From contig NZ_JAGXBY010000001.1 in assembly GCF_018310345.1 (NCBI RefSeq), forward strand, positions 186,001-250,000: DNA of 64,000 nucleotides, read 5' to 3'. Every line of letters begins with the position of its first letter. Position 1 is the stretch's first letter. Made by a program: the position numbers and the translations under genes. The notes beneath the pieces are model-generated. The model had not been told where the DNA came from. It saw only the letters and a program-made list of their open reading frames with translations, and searched no databases. Source of the DNA: Ornithinibacillus massiliensis (lineage in GTDB: Bacteria > Bacillota > Bacilli > Bacillales > Amphibacillaceae). Below, one piece after another: positions 54,848 to 64,000 of this stretch.

Positions 54848-55873
54848 ATGGGGTTAACAATAAAAGACATTGCACAAATGGCAGGGGTTTCACAGGCAAC
54901 TGTTTCAAAAGTAATCAATAATTATAAGGGAATAAGTGAGGAAACGAAGAATAAGGTCATGACCGTAATTAATGAAATGGGCTATGCACCTAATTTTTCA
55001 GCAAGGTCACTAGCAACGAAAAAATCAAACCTCATCGGTCTCATCTATGCCGGTAGGATTAATGTGGATATGACACACCCATATTTCAATGAAGTAATTT
55101 CAACCTTTAAGAAAAATATTGGCTTATTAGGGTATGACATCTTGATGTTTTCTAATGAGCATTTTCTACAGGATGAGGGAAGTTATTTAGCAAGGTGCAA
55201 GCATTTTAACGTAGACGGCTGTTTGATTATTGCTGGTGAGAAGGTCGAGGATGCTACGTTTGAGCTTGCGGAAAGTGGATTCCCTTGTATCGGTATAGAT
55301 ATCGAATTAAAAGGGCCTAATGCGAGCTATGTCATGACGGATAATGTGAGCTTATCAAGGAAAGTGGTGGAACACTTTTATTTGAATTCCCATCGGAAAA
55401 TTGGTTTTATCGGTGGAATGCGTGAATCGGTCATTTCAAATTTAAGGTTAAAAGGGTTCAAGAATGCGATGCAGCAGTTCGACCTTGAGCTACGAGATGA
55501 ATGGATTCAATACGGAGATTTCCAGGAAGAGAGTGGCTATCTCTCTATGAAGCGAATGCTTGAATTAGATGATGTCCCCGAAGCCGTTTTCGCTGCTTCA
55601 GACTTAATGGCATTAGGTGCATTACGGGCGGTTAAAGAGGCCGGATTACAAGTTCCAAATGACATCCGAGTTGTTGGGTGTGATGATATTCCAGCATGCC
55701 GTTATAGTAACCCGAAACTGACCACGGTAAAACAGGATAAGGAAAAGATCGGTAAATTATCAGCTTATATGTTAAATGATTTAATTGAGGGGCAATCGAA
55801 AATAAAGCCAGTGTTTACAGACTCTGAACTTATTGTCAGGGAGTCATGTGGAGCGGATAAAACCTTCTGGTAA
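54848..55873 (+). CDS. LacI-family transcriptional regulator
   Basis: 341 residues. N-terminal HTH LTIKDIAQMAGVSQATVSKV with hinge helix, then a periplasmic-binding-like effector domain (NLIGLIYAGRINVDMTHPYF, KIGFIGGMRESV, VFAASDLMALGALRAVKEAG, VVGCDDIPACRY). The ATG follows GAGGAGA. It probably controls the surrounding sugar operon through GAAACCGGTTTC-type sites. Confidence 0.93.
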   Translation: MGLTIKDIAQMAGVSQATVSKVINNYKGISEETKNKVMTVINEMGYAPNFSARSLATKKSNLIGLIYAGRINVDMTHPYFNEVISTFKKNIGLLGYDILMFSNEHFLQDEGSYLARCKHFNVDGCLIIAGEKVEDATFELAESGFPCIGIDIELKGPNASYVMTDNVSLSRKVVEHFYLNSHRKIGFIGGMRESVISNLRLKGFKNAMQQFDLELRDEWIQYGDFQEESGYLSMKRMLELDDVPEAVFAASDLMALGALRAVKEAGLQVPNDIRVVGCDDIPACRYSNPKLTTVKQDKEKIGKLSAYMLNDLIEGQSKIKPVFTDSELIVRESCGADKTFW

Positions 55874-55953
55874 TATTACATCGATTTATTCTCGGAAAGT
55901 GTATAAAAACAATAGCAACTAGAATCTTGTATGGGGTGTTAGGAGGTTTTTTG

Positions 55954-56868
55954 GTGAACTATTATGCAGTTTTTGATGTGGGTGGTTCCGCAATTAAGTA
56001 TTCCCTTATGGATGAGGCTGGGTCTTTTATAGAAAAATCCTCTATTCCAACACCGAAGGACGGTATAGACGCTTTTGTAAATGTTATGGATTCCGTGGTG
56101 AAGGAATTTCAGAAGAAACAGGTTCTAAGTGGTATCGCCTTAAGTATGCCAGGAGCGGTAGACGTAGAAACTGGATTCATTAAAGGGATTACGGCTCTTC
56201 CTTATATTCATGGTCCTAATATCAAACAACTCATCCAAGAACGAACAGGGCTTGTGGTTGAGCTGGAAAATGATGCGAATTGTGCCGGTTTGGCTGAAGG
56301 CTGGATTGGTGCTGCTAAAGGGATTAATGACTACATTTGTATCGTGATCGGTACGGGAATTGGTGGGGCACTTGTTTTAGATAAGAAGATTCGCCATGGT
56401 AGCAATCTTTTCGGTGGTGAATTCGGCTATATGATCCTTGAGGATTATTTGGACCAGCCGATTGGGGAAACGTGGAGCTCACTTGCTGCAACTGGGGGCT
56501 TAGTGATGCAGGTTGCAAAACGCAAAGACATCGACCCTAACACGCTTGATGGGATAGCGGTGTTTAAAATGGCGGATGAGGGTGACCTAGAAGTACAGGA
56601 TGAGATCGAAAAATTCATCAAGCGCTTAGCAGTAGGAATTTATAATTTACAGTACATGATTGACCCGGAGAAAATATTAATTGGTGGAGCAATCAGTAAA
56701 CGGGATGGGCTAATTGATAACATCAATGAAAAGCTTAAGGTAATGAAACCGAATGAAGAATGTTTAGATATTAGGGTGCATCCATGCCAATTTGGCAATG
56801 ATTCTAATTTAATTGGGGCGCTCTATCACTTCTTACAAAGGGCTACAAAACAGTCCATTTATAGATAG
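55954..56868 (+). CDS. ROK-family sugar kinase, beta-glucoside kinase candidate
   Basis: 304 residues from GTG with AGGAGG upstream. N-terminal ATP site VFDVGGSAIKYSLMD, substrate Asp in LENDANCAGLAEG and IVIGTGIGGALVLD. The Cys-rich zinc motif of classical ROK glucokinases is not present; GGEFGYMIL is in its place, as in beta-glucoside kinases. It is followed by a GH1 enzyme with phospho-type residues, so phosphorylation of imported disaccharides (BglK-like) is more likely than glucose phosphorylation. Confidence 0.85.
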   Translation: MNYYAVFDVGGSAIKYSLMDEAGSFIEKSSIPTPKDGIDAFVNVMDSVVKEFQKKQVLSGIALSMPGAVDVETGFIKGITALPYIHGPNIKQLIQERTGLVVELENDANCAGLAEGWIGAAKGINDYICIVIGTGIGGALVLDKKIRHGSNLFGGEFGYMILEDYLDQPIGETWSSLAATGGLVMQVAKRKDIDPNTLDGIAVFKMADEGDLEVQDEIEKFIKRLAVGIYNLQYMIDPEKILIGGAISKRDGLIDNINEKLKVMKPNEECLDIRVHPCQFGNDSNLIGALYHFLQRATKQSIYR

Positions 56869-56915
56869 TAGGGGCTGGGTATACGTTTACTTAGTCTCCA
56901 TGTATAGCAAATTAG

Positions 56916-58370
<1,455 letters not shown>

Positions 58371-58391
58371 GTAAGGCTTATAACAAGAGGA

Positions 58392-59321
58392 GTGTTGGTT
58401 ATCAGACAGCCAAAAATCGGAATGGTTGGTCTAGGATCCATTGCACAAAAGGCGTATTTACCTATTTTAACAAAGGAAACCAATTGGCAATTTGTTGGTG
58501 CTTTTTCACCGAATGCAGAGAAAAGACAGCGGGTTTGCAGGCAATATCGAATCCAAGACTTTCCTAGCTTATCGGCATTAATAGAGGAAAGTGATGCAGT
58601 GTTTGTCCACAGCTCAACAGAATCCCATTTTGAAGTCGTATCCGAGCTTCTACGAAATGGAAAGGACGTTTATGTGGATAAGCCACTCGCTGCGACAGTG
58701 GCACAAGGGGAGAGGCTAGTAGCGTTGAGTGCGAAGCATAATCGAAAGCTAATGGTTGGGTTTAACCGCCGCTTTGCACCGATGTATGTCGCTGCAAAAG
58801 AGCAAGCACAGGATCCTACTGCATTTTCCTTGGAGAAACATCGTGCACTTGACATTGGTCCACACGATTACCGTTTTACCATGCTAGATGATTACATTCA
58901 TCTCATTGACTTGATGAGATGGCTTCAGGCTGGAGAAAGTAAGTTGGCATACCATAAGATGGATATCAACGCTGATAAGCAGATTACGTTTGCCCAGCAT
59001 GTGTGGGAAGGGGAGCATGGTAATCCATTTACACTTTCCATGCATCGACATGCGGGAACCAACTTAGAAGAATTGAAGGTGTTAACGGCCGGTGCGCTCA
59101 TTCGAGTGAAGAATATGAATGTAATGGAAACAGAGCAAGACGGGAAAGTAACGATACAAACCTCCCCATCCTGGGAGACAATTTTAAAACAAAAAGGATT
59201 TGTTGACGCGGTCAAGCATTTTGTAGATTGTATCATAAACGACAGCCAACCATTCGTAGATGGAGAAGAAGGGTTGAGATCACAGCTATTAGTGGAACAG
59301 TTGTTGAGAGAGCAAGGGTGA
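58392..59321 (+). CDS. Gfo/Idh/MocA-family oxidoreductase
   Basis: 309 residues. Rossmann fold GMVGLGSIAQKAYLPIL, FVHSSTESHFEVV, the conserved KPL of VDKPLA with the catalytic Lys, FNRRFAPMY. It lies 21 bases after the GH1 gene, so in the operon. It may oxidise or epimerise a sugar released there. The start is one of GTG 58392 or TTG 58395, both partly inside the AGAGGAGTG site. Confidence 0.88.
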   Translation: MLVIRQPKIGMVGLGSIAQKAYLPILTKETNWQFVGAFSPNAEKRQRVCRQYRIQDFPSLSALIEESDAVFVHSSTESHFEVVSELLRNGKDVYVDKPLAATVAQGERLVALSAKHNRKLMVGFNRRFAPMYVAAKEQAQDPTAFSLEKHRALDIGPHDYRFTMLDDYIHLIDLMRWLQAGESKLAYHKMDINADKQITFAQHVWEGEHGNPFTLSMHRHAGTNLEELKVLTAGALIRVKNMNVMETEQDGKVTIQTSPSWETILKQKGFVDAVKHFVDCIINDSQPFVDGEEGLRSQLLVEQLLREQG

Positions 59322-59348
59322 AGCGTGGAGCCATGCTTCACCCTTTGC
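59312..59348 (+). terminator. Intrinsic terminator of the ABC sugar operon
   Basis: AGGGTGAAGC pairs perfectly with GCTTCACCCT; the stem overlaps the stop of the oxidoreductase gene. Confidence 0.7.
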
Positions 59349-59578
59349 ATTTGTATTTATGGAAACACTCTTACATCATAAGAACTTTTCACCGTAGATT
59401 ACGCCTCGATGATTTATCAAGTTAAATTTCTTACCACTTCTCATAATGAATTTTCCCTCAATTCCAAAAAAAGCAACCTAGAAGAATTTACGCACTGCTT
59501 AACGTGCTAGAATAGGATAAACTTGCTGTTTCCAACTACAGCAGGAAGCCTGCTTGTAAAAAGTGGAGGGATAAAAGA

Positions 59579-60328
59579 ATGGGAAAAACAAATCTAAAGA
59601 ATCTTGTGCAAGATTATTTTAATGCGTATGAAACAAAGGAAAGGGGAATTTTAGAGGAATTGTTAAGCCATGACTTCACGTTTAATAGTCCGGTCGATGA
59701 CAAAATTAACCGGGAGGCATATTTTGAAAAGTGTTGGCCAAGTTGTAAAGACATAGAAGAATATCACATCCAAAATCTTTTTACAGACGGAGATGAAGCG
59801 GTCATTCGATACGAATGCGTATTAAAGTCTGGTGCTACTTTTCAAAATATGGAACATTTTTTATTTGAGAATGGGAAAATTAACGAAATAACCGTCTATT
59901 TTGGCTTCGATTTGAAGCACGATTCTGTAAATATTGCGAAAGTACAAAGGTTAAATGAGGCATTCGTGACAGGTGATATAGATTATATCGTCGATAACAT
60001 TGCTGAGGATATTGAATGGAACTTTATTGGAGACTCCGTAATGGAAGGAAAAGAAGCTGCCAGAAATAACCTTGAGCCAATGCGTGGGGTTGTAGCAAAA
60101 GAACATACGGTTGAAAAAATCATCGTACAGGGGAATAATGCGCTCGTCGAGGGTACGATGAAATTGCCAAGTAAGCATAGTGAAGGAACCACGTATGCTT
60201 TTTGCGATGTATATAAATTTGACAAAGAGAACAATAACAAAGTTAAAACATTATCATCGTATCTGATTGAATTGTCGAGTGAGGACTATGATAGGTTAAC
60301 AAAGGGTAATAAAACGAGTATTGAATAA
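59579..60328 (+). CDS. Tandem NTF2/SnoaL-like protein
   Basis: 249 residues that contain two successive SnoaL-like (NTF2 fold) domains: residues 1-115 (VQDYFNAYETKERGILEELL, FNSPVDDKINREAYFEKCW) and about 122-240 (LNEAFVTGDIDYIVDNIAED, EGKEAARNNLEPMRG). Such domains bind small hydrophobic ligands. The function is not defined. GGAGGG site. Its own promoter region is within 59349-59578. Confidence 0.8.
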   Translation: MGKTNLKNLVQDYFNAYETKERGILEELLSHDFTFNSPVDDKINREAYFEKCWPSCKDIEEYHIQNLFTDGDEAVIRYECVLKSGATFQNMEHFLFENGKINEITVYFGFDLKHDSVNIAKVQRLNEAFVTGDIDYIVDNIAEDIEWNFIGDSVMEGKEAARNNLEPMRGVVAKEHTVEKIIVQGNNALVEGTMKLPSKHSEGTTYAFCDVYKFDKENNNKVKTLSSYLIELSSEDYDRLTKGNKTSIE

Positions 60329-60539
60329 AGCATCCCGACTTATGGCAAAAACATAAAATTGTTGGAGAGGTTGTGGAAGGAGCTAGGGTAAAGGGTAGGG
60401 TGGTTCTCGTGCTTTTCCCTTTGCCACTCCTTTCCTCATTGGAATATAAAACATCCCACCGGAAGTCTGTATCCTCCAGTAAGTTATAAATATATTTATG
60501 TACCAGGCAAATAATATGGGTTGAAGGGAGGATACTAAC

Positions 60540-60671
60540 ATGGAGTTTAAAGGTGCTGGAAACAAAATTGAACAAACTGCAGAAACGCTTATAAGAAAGG
60601 GTATCCCAGAAAGAGCAGCTGCTTTTGCTGCTTCAATGGGGTATTTGCGAGAGTTAAAAAAGAAAAAGTAA
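60540..60671 (+). CDS. Small basic hypothetical protein, 43 residues
   Basis: ATG with GGGAGG 7 bases upstream, 43 codons, starting MEFKGAGNKIEQTAETLIRK and ending LRELKKKK. It is predicted helical and amphipathic with a basic tail. Its good binding site and balanced codons support a real gene; I do not recognise a family. Confidence 0.6.
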   Translation: MEFKGAGNKIEQTAETLIRKGIPERAAAFAASMGYLRELKKKK

Positions 60672-60720
60672 GCGGATGAAGCTTGGGAGGGCGGTGTTCT
60701 AGGGTTAGGGTACCATTTCA

Positions 60721-60835
60721 AAAGGGGCATTACCTGGCTGATTTTATGAAATCCTGAAAAAGGTGCCTGAAATCCTGAAAGATAGCGCTCAAATCCTGAA
60801 CCCCCCCCTCCAAATCCTGATGAATATGTCAACTA
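60721..60835 (+). repeat. 21-bp-period dispersed repeat, copy 2 (four units)
   Basis: AAATCCTGA occurs at 60749, 60770, 60791 and 60812, exactly 21 bases apart, then GAATATGTCAACTAG. A run of eight C lies inside one unit. Confidence 0.85.
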
Positions 60836-60856
60836 GACGGTTTTGCTGCGAAATAA

Positions 60857-60936
60857 GCGCTACTCCTAGGTATAGTTCTCTTTACTGACCAAAAAATAGT
60901 AGCTAATCCATAAATAATGAGGATTATTCTCCATAC
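60857..60936 (+). repeat. Second dispersed repeat family, copy A
   Basis: About 80 bases (GCGCTACTCCTAGGTATAGT ... GGATTATTCTCCATA) matching 63911-64000 with substitutions and a short insertion. It is not part of any gene. Confidence 0.7.
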
Positions 60937-61032
60937 AGTTGTCCCGATAACGATATTGTGCCTCTACTAACCCCTAAATCCTGATAAAGCTCATGCCACT
61001 TTGGAGAATAACCTTGGCATTCGGTTAGGGGA

Positions 61033-61060
61033 TTGACAATGGATAGAATTATTGTATAAT
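61033..61060 (+). promoter_or_regulatory. Consensus sigma-A promoter of the DUF1062 leader
   Basis: TTGACA and TATAAT, both perfect, separated by 16 bases. The start of transcription near 61067 leaves a leader of about 260 bases before the gene. Confidence 0.8.
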
Positions 61061-61095
61061 TCAAAATAGGAGAAACACGGAAGGTGGAATTCGGT

Positions 61096-61113
61096 TTGCC
61101 AGCTTACTTGTAA
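61096..61113 (+). CDS. Possible leader ORF upstream of DUF1062 gene
   Basis: TTG CCA GCT TAC TTG TAA preceded by AAGGTGG at 8 bases; a GTG at 61084 in the same frame would give nine codons (VEFGLPAYL). GTAATGG at its stop is complementary to CCATTAC at about 61190, and a terminator follows. It is suggestive of attenuation but short and unproven. Confidence 0.35.
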   Translation: MPAYL

Positions 61114-61233
61114 TGGTTAAGCAATTAAATAGTACATTTCTTTTTTGAACTGTGTGTTCATTCTACGGGAGAAGTGTGCCTATTTTTAGCCATTACGGGG
61201 AACGCGGGATAATCTGTTGTTTTAAATTCCAAG

Positions 61234-61263
61234 CGGGATACCTATAAGGTGTCCTGTTTTTTT
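61234..61263 (+). terminator. Terminator inside the DUF1062 leader
   Basis: CGGGATACC pairs with GGTGTCCTG (9 bp with two G-U), followed by seven T, 64 bases before the gene start. The arm sequence GCGGGATA occurs a second time at 61203, which could form a competing antiterminator. Confidence 0.75.
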
Positions 61264-61326
61264 ATGTGGGAAATTTTCTCCCTTCAGCTATTATTAGCGT
61301 TCCTCTGGAAAATAGAGGAGCGGGTT

Positions 61327-61905
61327 ATGAGTTTAAATTATGTAGTGAAATATGAGGTTATTGCACAGGAAAAGCCGAACGTCATACGACATTGTAGGAA
61401 TTGTAAGAGAAGCACGGAATACGTTTGTAGTGATAAATTTAGGGTGAATGCAAATCAGAAAGTCGTTGATATTTGGCTTATTTATAAGTGCATGCATTGT
61501 GAAAGTACTTGGAACTACCCTATTTTATCCAGAGTACATGTAAATCGAATAGATCCAATACTACATCAAAAGTTCATGAATAATGATCAAGAGACAATTT
61601 GGTACTATGCGTTTCAAATCAACAAATTACGGAAATTATGTGATGATGTGAGTAAAAATATACGCTACGAGATTAGAAAGAAAAAGTCCGAATCAGTTCC
61701 TAATGAAATGACCATTAGGATTTGCTGTAAATATGATGTTGGTCTAAGAATAGATAAGCTCCTAGCAGAAATCTTGGGTATTTCCAGATCAAAAGTAAAT
61801 ACCATGGCAAAGGCTGAAAGGTTTTTGCTATACCCAAATGTTACGATGAAGGACAAAGTGATAGATAATTTACACATAACAGTCAAAGGTAATTGGATGC
61901 TTTAA
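61327..61905 (+). CDS. DUF1062 protein with zinc ribbon and S4-like region
   Basis: 192 residues. Two Cys pairs (HCRNCKRSTEYVCS and KCMHCESTWNYP) make a likely zinc ribbon; the C-terminal part (VGLRIDKLLAEILGISRSKV) resembles an S4 RNA-binding helix pair. This is the DUF1062 family. S4 proteins such as Hsp15 and RqcP bind obstructed 50S subunits, so an RNA or ribosome role is a reasonable guess. The ATG at 61327 follows GAGGAG. The leader contains a terminator, suggesting conditional expression. Confidence 0.75.
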   Translation: MSLNYVVKYEVIAQEKPNVIRHCRNCKRSTEYVCSDKFRVNANQKVVDIWLIYKCMHCESTWNYPILSRVHVNRIDPILHQKFMNNDQETIWYYAFQINKLRKLCDDVSKNIRYEIRKKKSESVPNEMTIRICCKYDVGLRIDKLLAEILGISRSKVNTMAKAERFLLYPNVTMKDKVIDNLHITVKGNWML

Positions 61906-61954
61906 CTTCAAAATCTTCTATGAAGCAAGATTGTGGGGCTTTTCTTATAGGGTT

Positions 61955-62076
61955 TTAAGAGGGCGCTATCTGGGTGATTTTATGAAATACTGAAGAAGGT
62001 GCCTGAAATCCTGAAAGAGGTGCCCCAAATCCTGAAACACCCCCTCCAAATCCTGAAGAATATGTCAACTAGGCGG
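61955..62076 (+). repeat. 21-bp-period dispersed repeat, copy 3 (four units)
   Basis: AAATACTGA/AAATCCTGA at 61985, 62006, 62027 and 62048, exactly 21 bases apart, then GAATATGTCAACTAG as in the other copies. Confidence 0.85.
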
Positions 62077-62134
62077 ATTTGTTATAACCATATGTCATAG
62101 GACAGTTACAGATAAGAGCAATTTAAGAGAAAAT

Positions 62135-62158
62135 ACGGTTCCCCATTAAGGGAACCGT
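62135..62158 (-). terminator. Intrinsic terminator of the MerR gene
   Basis: ACGGTTCCC pairs with GGGAACCGT around a 6-base loop, touching the MerR stop codon; a T-rich tract follows on the minus strand. Confidence 0.6.
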
Positions 62159-62913
62159 CATTTTACAATCGGTATCAAATAATCAAAGCTATCTTCGTCT
62201 ATACTTGAATATCTTTCTAGCTTATAATCCGCTGGTTCGAACCCGTAACGGATGACGATTTGAATATAAGAAAAACATAGAAACGCATCATCTGCCCGAC
62301 AGCCTTCCAAAACGGCAAATAACGTAGGGGGAACTCGTTCCAGACGAATGTTATCGTCTTCTTCTAAAGAAAAGTTACTGTTTACCTCAAATCCAATATC
62401 CCCAATAATACTATTCGAAGTGATTGCCTCTGTTTTTACATACACATGCTCGGAAGCTACTTGTCCATTTAACCGATCTTTAGCTTGACCAAAGTATTGC
62501 TTAAATGGATGTGGGCTACGGTCTGCTTCAACTCGTTGCCAGACAAGGATTTTCTCCTTCTCCCACTTGGATAGTAATAAGGTGTGAGTGCTGTCTGCTC
62601 TTATTCCGCCCACATATTTACGGGCTGCCAAGATGGCTTCCATTCGTTTATCTAAATCTTTTTTCCATTGTTCAAGCAACGCCTTCTTTTCTTGTTCCGT
62701 TGCATCACAATATCGCCTGATATCATTCATCGCTATATCTGCTTGCCTCAATGAATCGATCATTTTCGCAAGATGAACTTGATCTGGGGTATACGCTCGA
62801 TACCCATTTTCTAGCCGGGTAGATGGCTCTAATAAACCCTTCTTATCATAATACCGAAGCTTACTGGGAGGTAAACCGGTCTTATTCGAAAATTCCTGTA
62901 TAGTAAAATGCAT
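62158..62913 (-). CDS. MerR-family regulator with GyrI-like effector domain
   Basis: 251 residues. MerR winged helix (FTIQEFSNKTGLPPSKLRYY, NGYRAYTPDQVHLAKMIDSL), linker helix, then a BmrR/GyrI-type ligand-binding domain from about 120 (VYVKTEAITSNSIIGDIGFE, RVPPTLFAVLEGCRADDAF, RYSSIDEDSFDYLIPI). Such regulators sense hydrophobic drugs. The VOC gene lies 18 bases upstream on the same strand, so the two are one operon. Confidence 0.88.
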   Translation of the reverse strand: MHFTIQEFSNKTGLPPSKLRYYDKKGLLEPSTRLENGYRAYTPDQVHLAKMIDSLRQADIAMNDIRRYCDATEQEKKALLEQWKKDLDKRMEAILAARKYVGGIRADSTHTLLLSKWEKEKILVWQRVEADRSPHPFKQYFGQAKDRLNGQVASEHVYVKTEAITSNSIIGDIGFEVNSNFSLEEDDNIRLERVPPTLFAVLEGCRADDAFLCFSYIQIVIRYGFEPADYKLERYSSIDEDSFDYLIPIVK

Positions 62914-62930
62914 ACTTGTCTCTCCTGACG

Positions 62931-63755
62931 CTAGTTAGCGATATATGACCAGACGTTAATACGATTATTGTCTGGATCATAAATATGGAAACCACCCCAA
63001 CCATTAATTGGGTCCCCAGCAATTTCCGATGGTTTAACCCCATTCTTAATTAATTTATTATACTCCTGAAAGAATACTTCTGGACGAATATCATAATAGG
63101 TTCTGGCTTTATTATCATTCGGTTTTTCAACTACTTTGTTCGTTTGTAGTAGCCAAATATTATCCCAGAAGCATTGGTCTAATGCATTTCTATCATAGGC
63201 GTCCTCTGTTCGAAGATGTGCATAACCATTTTCGTTATCAACTTCTACGATATCAAATCCAAGATGTTTTTCATACCAGTCAGCGGACTGCTTTGGATCA
63301 GATACATGAATAATTGTATTCACGGTTCCAAATCCAACAATTCCAGATGGCGGATATTCCGCTTCATCCTCACCTCTTGGCTCTTCAGCAATAGCTAGTT
63401 TCGTATTATCAAAGGCGAATATATCACAATATCGCTGCCCATTTGGTAATGTTTTTATTTCAGTAAACTTCACATCTTTATCCGCTAAGTAACGTAACGT
63501 TCCATCAAGGTTGTATGTAGCAAAACCAAGCCTTACATTCCCCTCTGTTTTTGGAGATTGAAAATGTTCATACTCTCCTTCAAACGATTTAATGGTCACA
63601 ACCCCAGAGCGTGGCATTTTCATAAAAGCCTTTCGACCAACCCATGAAGTTATTTTGTCTAAACACTTCCAGCCTAATAGCTCTTCATACCACTCAACTG
63701 CCTTGTCAAAATGCTCCGGGTCAACCATAATAAATCCCCCATCCCAACGATACAT
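62931..63755 (-). CDS. Tandem VOC (glyoxalase/bleomycin-resistance) protein
   Basis: 274 residues with two VOC modules: residues 1-120 (YRWDGGFIMVDPEHFDKAVEWYEELLGW) and about 140-270 (NTIIHVSDPKQSADWYEKHL, WGGFHIYDPDNNRINVW). Metal-dependent thiol transfer, dioxygenase or drug-binding activities are possible. The ATG at 63755 follows AAGGAG. Co-transcription with the GyrI-type MerR points to response to a small toxic molecule. Confidence 0.85.
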   Translation of the reverse strand: MYRWDGGFIMVDPEHFDKAVEWYEELLGWKCLDKITSWVGRKAFMKMPRSGVVTIKSFEGEYEHFQSPKTEGNVRLGFATYNLDGTLRYLADKDVKFTEIKTLPNGQRYCDIFAFDNTKLAIAEEPRGEDEAEYPPSGIVGFGTVNTIIHVSDPKQSADWYEKHLGFDIVEVDNENGYAHLRTEDAYDRNALDQCFWDNIWLLQTNKVVEKPNDNKARTYYDIRPEVFFQEYNKLIKNGVKPSEIAGDPINGWGGFHIYDPDNNRINVWSYIAN

Positions 63756-63910
63756 TATAAACACTCCTTAAAAATTTATTTACAACCTAAGCATAAAGGT
63801 TAAACCTAGTCTAATGTCAATAGTACTTCGAAAATTCTATATAATAAATATTAATGACGGATAGACTTGTTAAAATTAGGACTGGGGCAAACCTATGTAC
63901 CAAGATGGGA

Positions 63911-64000
63911 AGCGCCACTACTTGGTATAACTCTCTTTACTTGGCCATAAAATAGTAACTATTGTAACTAATCCATGAATAATCAGGATTATTCCCCATA
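63911..64000 (+). repeat. Second dispersed repeat family, copy B (runs to window edge)
   Basis: Same element as 60857-60936 (TCTCTTTACT ... AATAGTA ... ATCAGGATTATTCCCCATA) with an internal insertion of about 7 bases. It may continue past the window. Confidence 0.7.

Noticed and set aside
60383-60832. 149-codon minus-strand ORF rich in SGF repeats
   Set aside because: Its repetitive part is the reverse reading of the 21-bp intergenic repeat, it overlaps the small plus-strand gene, and it has no good ribosome binding site.
60749-62060. CRISPR array
   Set aside because: The repeats are only 9-11 bases with 10-base intervals, units are partly alike throughout, and no cas genes are present.

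Overview
The window reads as chromosomal DNA from a low-GC Gram-positive member of Bacillaceae (Bacillota). The reasons are strong AGGAGG-type ribosome binding sites, frequent TTG/GTG starts, a dlt operon with dltX, a namA-type ene-reductase, a LicR-type PRD regulator, cre-like sites and A/T-rich codon use. I cannot fix genus or species from sequence alone. There are no rRNA or tRNA genes, no insertion sequence, no prophage and no CRISPR array.

Left part (1-9.3 kb). On the minus strand a DAACS symporter (cut by the window edge) lies downstream of pheA. pheA is preceded by a promoter, a short phenylalanine-rich leader peptide and two tandem terminators, which looks like leader-peptide attenuation rather than a T-box. 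On the plus strand a second complex leader (short ORF MSVHVLN, nested hairpins, two terminators) precedes a MutS2-like gene that lacks the Smr domain and is frameshifted. A YxjI-like gene with a gene cassette bounded by 30-bp direct repeats follows, then an AraC-GH39 fusion.

Middle part (9.3-29 kb). Two adjacent GH3 glycosidase genes follow; the first is membrane-anchored and circularly permuted. Then come small regulator modules, each with a visible operator: XRE plus membrane protein, MerR plus thioredoxin-like protein, PadR plus DUF2812. There is also an HTH-LamG-VOC fusion, an OmpR/HK two-component system, a broken lgt paralogue next to three paralogous lipoproteins, a HAD phosphatase, a Crp/Fnr regulator and an AlkD-like protein.

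Dlt locus (29-37 kb). A histidine kinase, a response regulator and dltXABCD form a cell-envelope D-alanylation operon. A near-identical 25-bp motif sits upstream of both the kinase and the regulator. The whole locus lies between two copies of a terminator plus the 3' end of a short-chain dehydrogenase gene: a remnant on the left and the intact gene on the right.

Right part (37-64 kb). namA, a DJ-1/Hsp31-type protein, small membrane proteins, a metallophosphoesterase and an S9 peptidase come first. Two beta-glucoside systems follow. One is a PTS operon (LicR-like regulator, IIA, IIB, IIC, GH1 phospho-glycosidase). The other is an ABC system (SBP, two permeases, LacI regulator, ROK kinase, GH1, Gfo/Idh oxidoreductase). 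The second GH1 has phospho-enzyme-type residues, which suggests ABC import followed by intracellular phosphorylation by the ROK kinase. The end holds an NTF2-like protein, a 43-residue small protein, a DUF1062 gene with an attenuator-like leader, a MerR regulator, a VOC protein and two families of dispersed intergenic repeats, one built from exact 21-bp periods.
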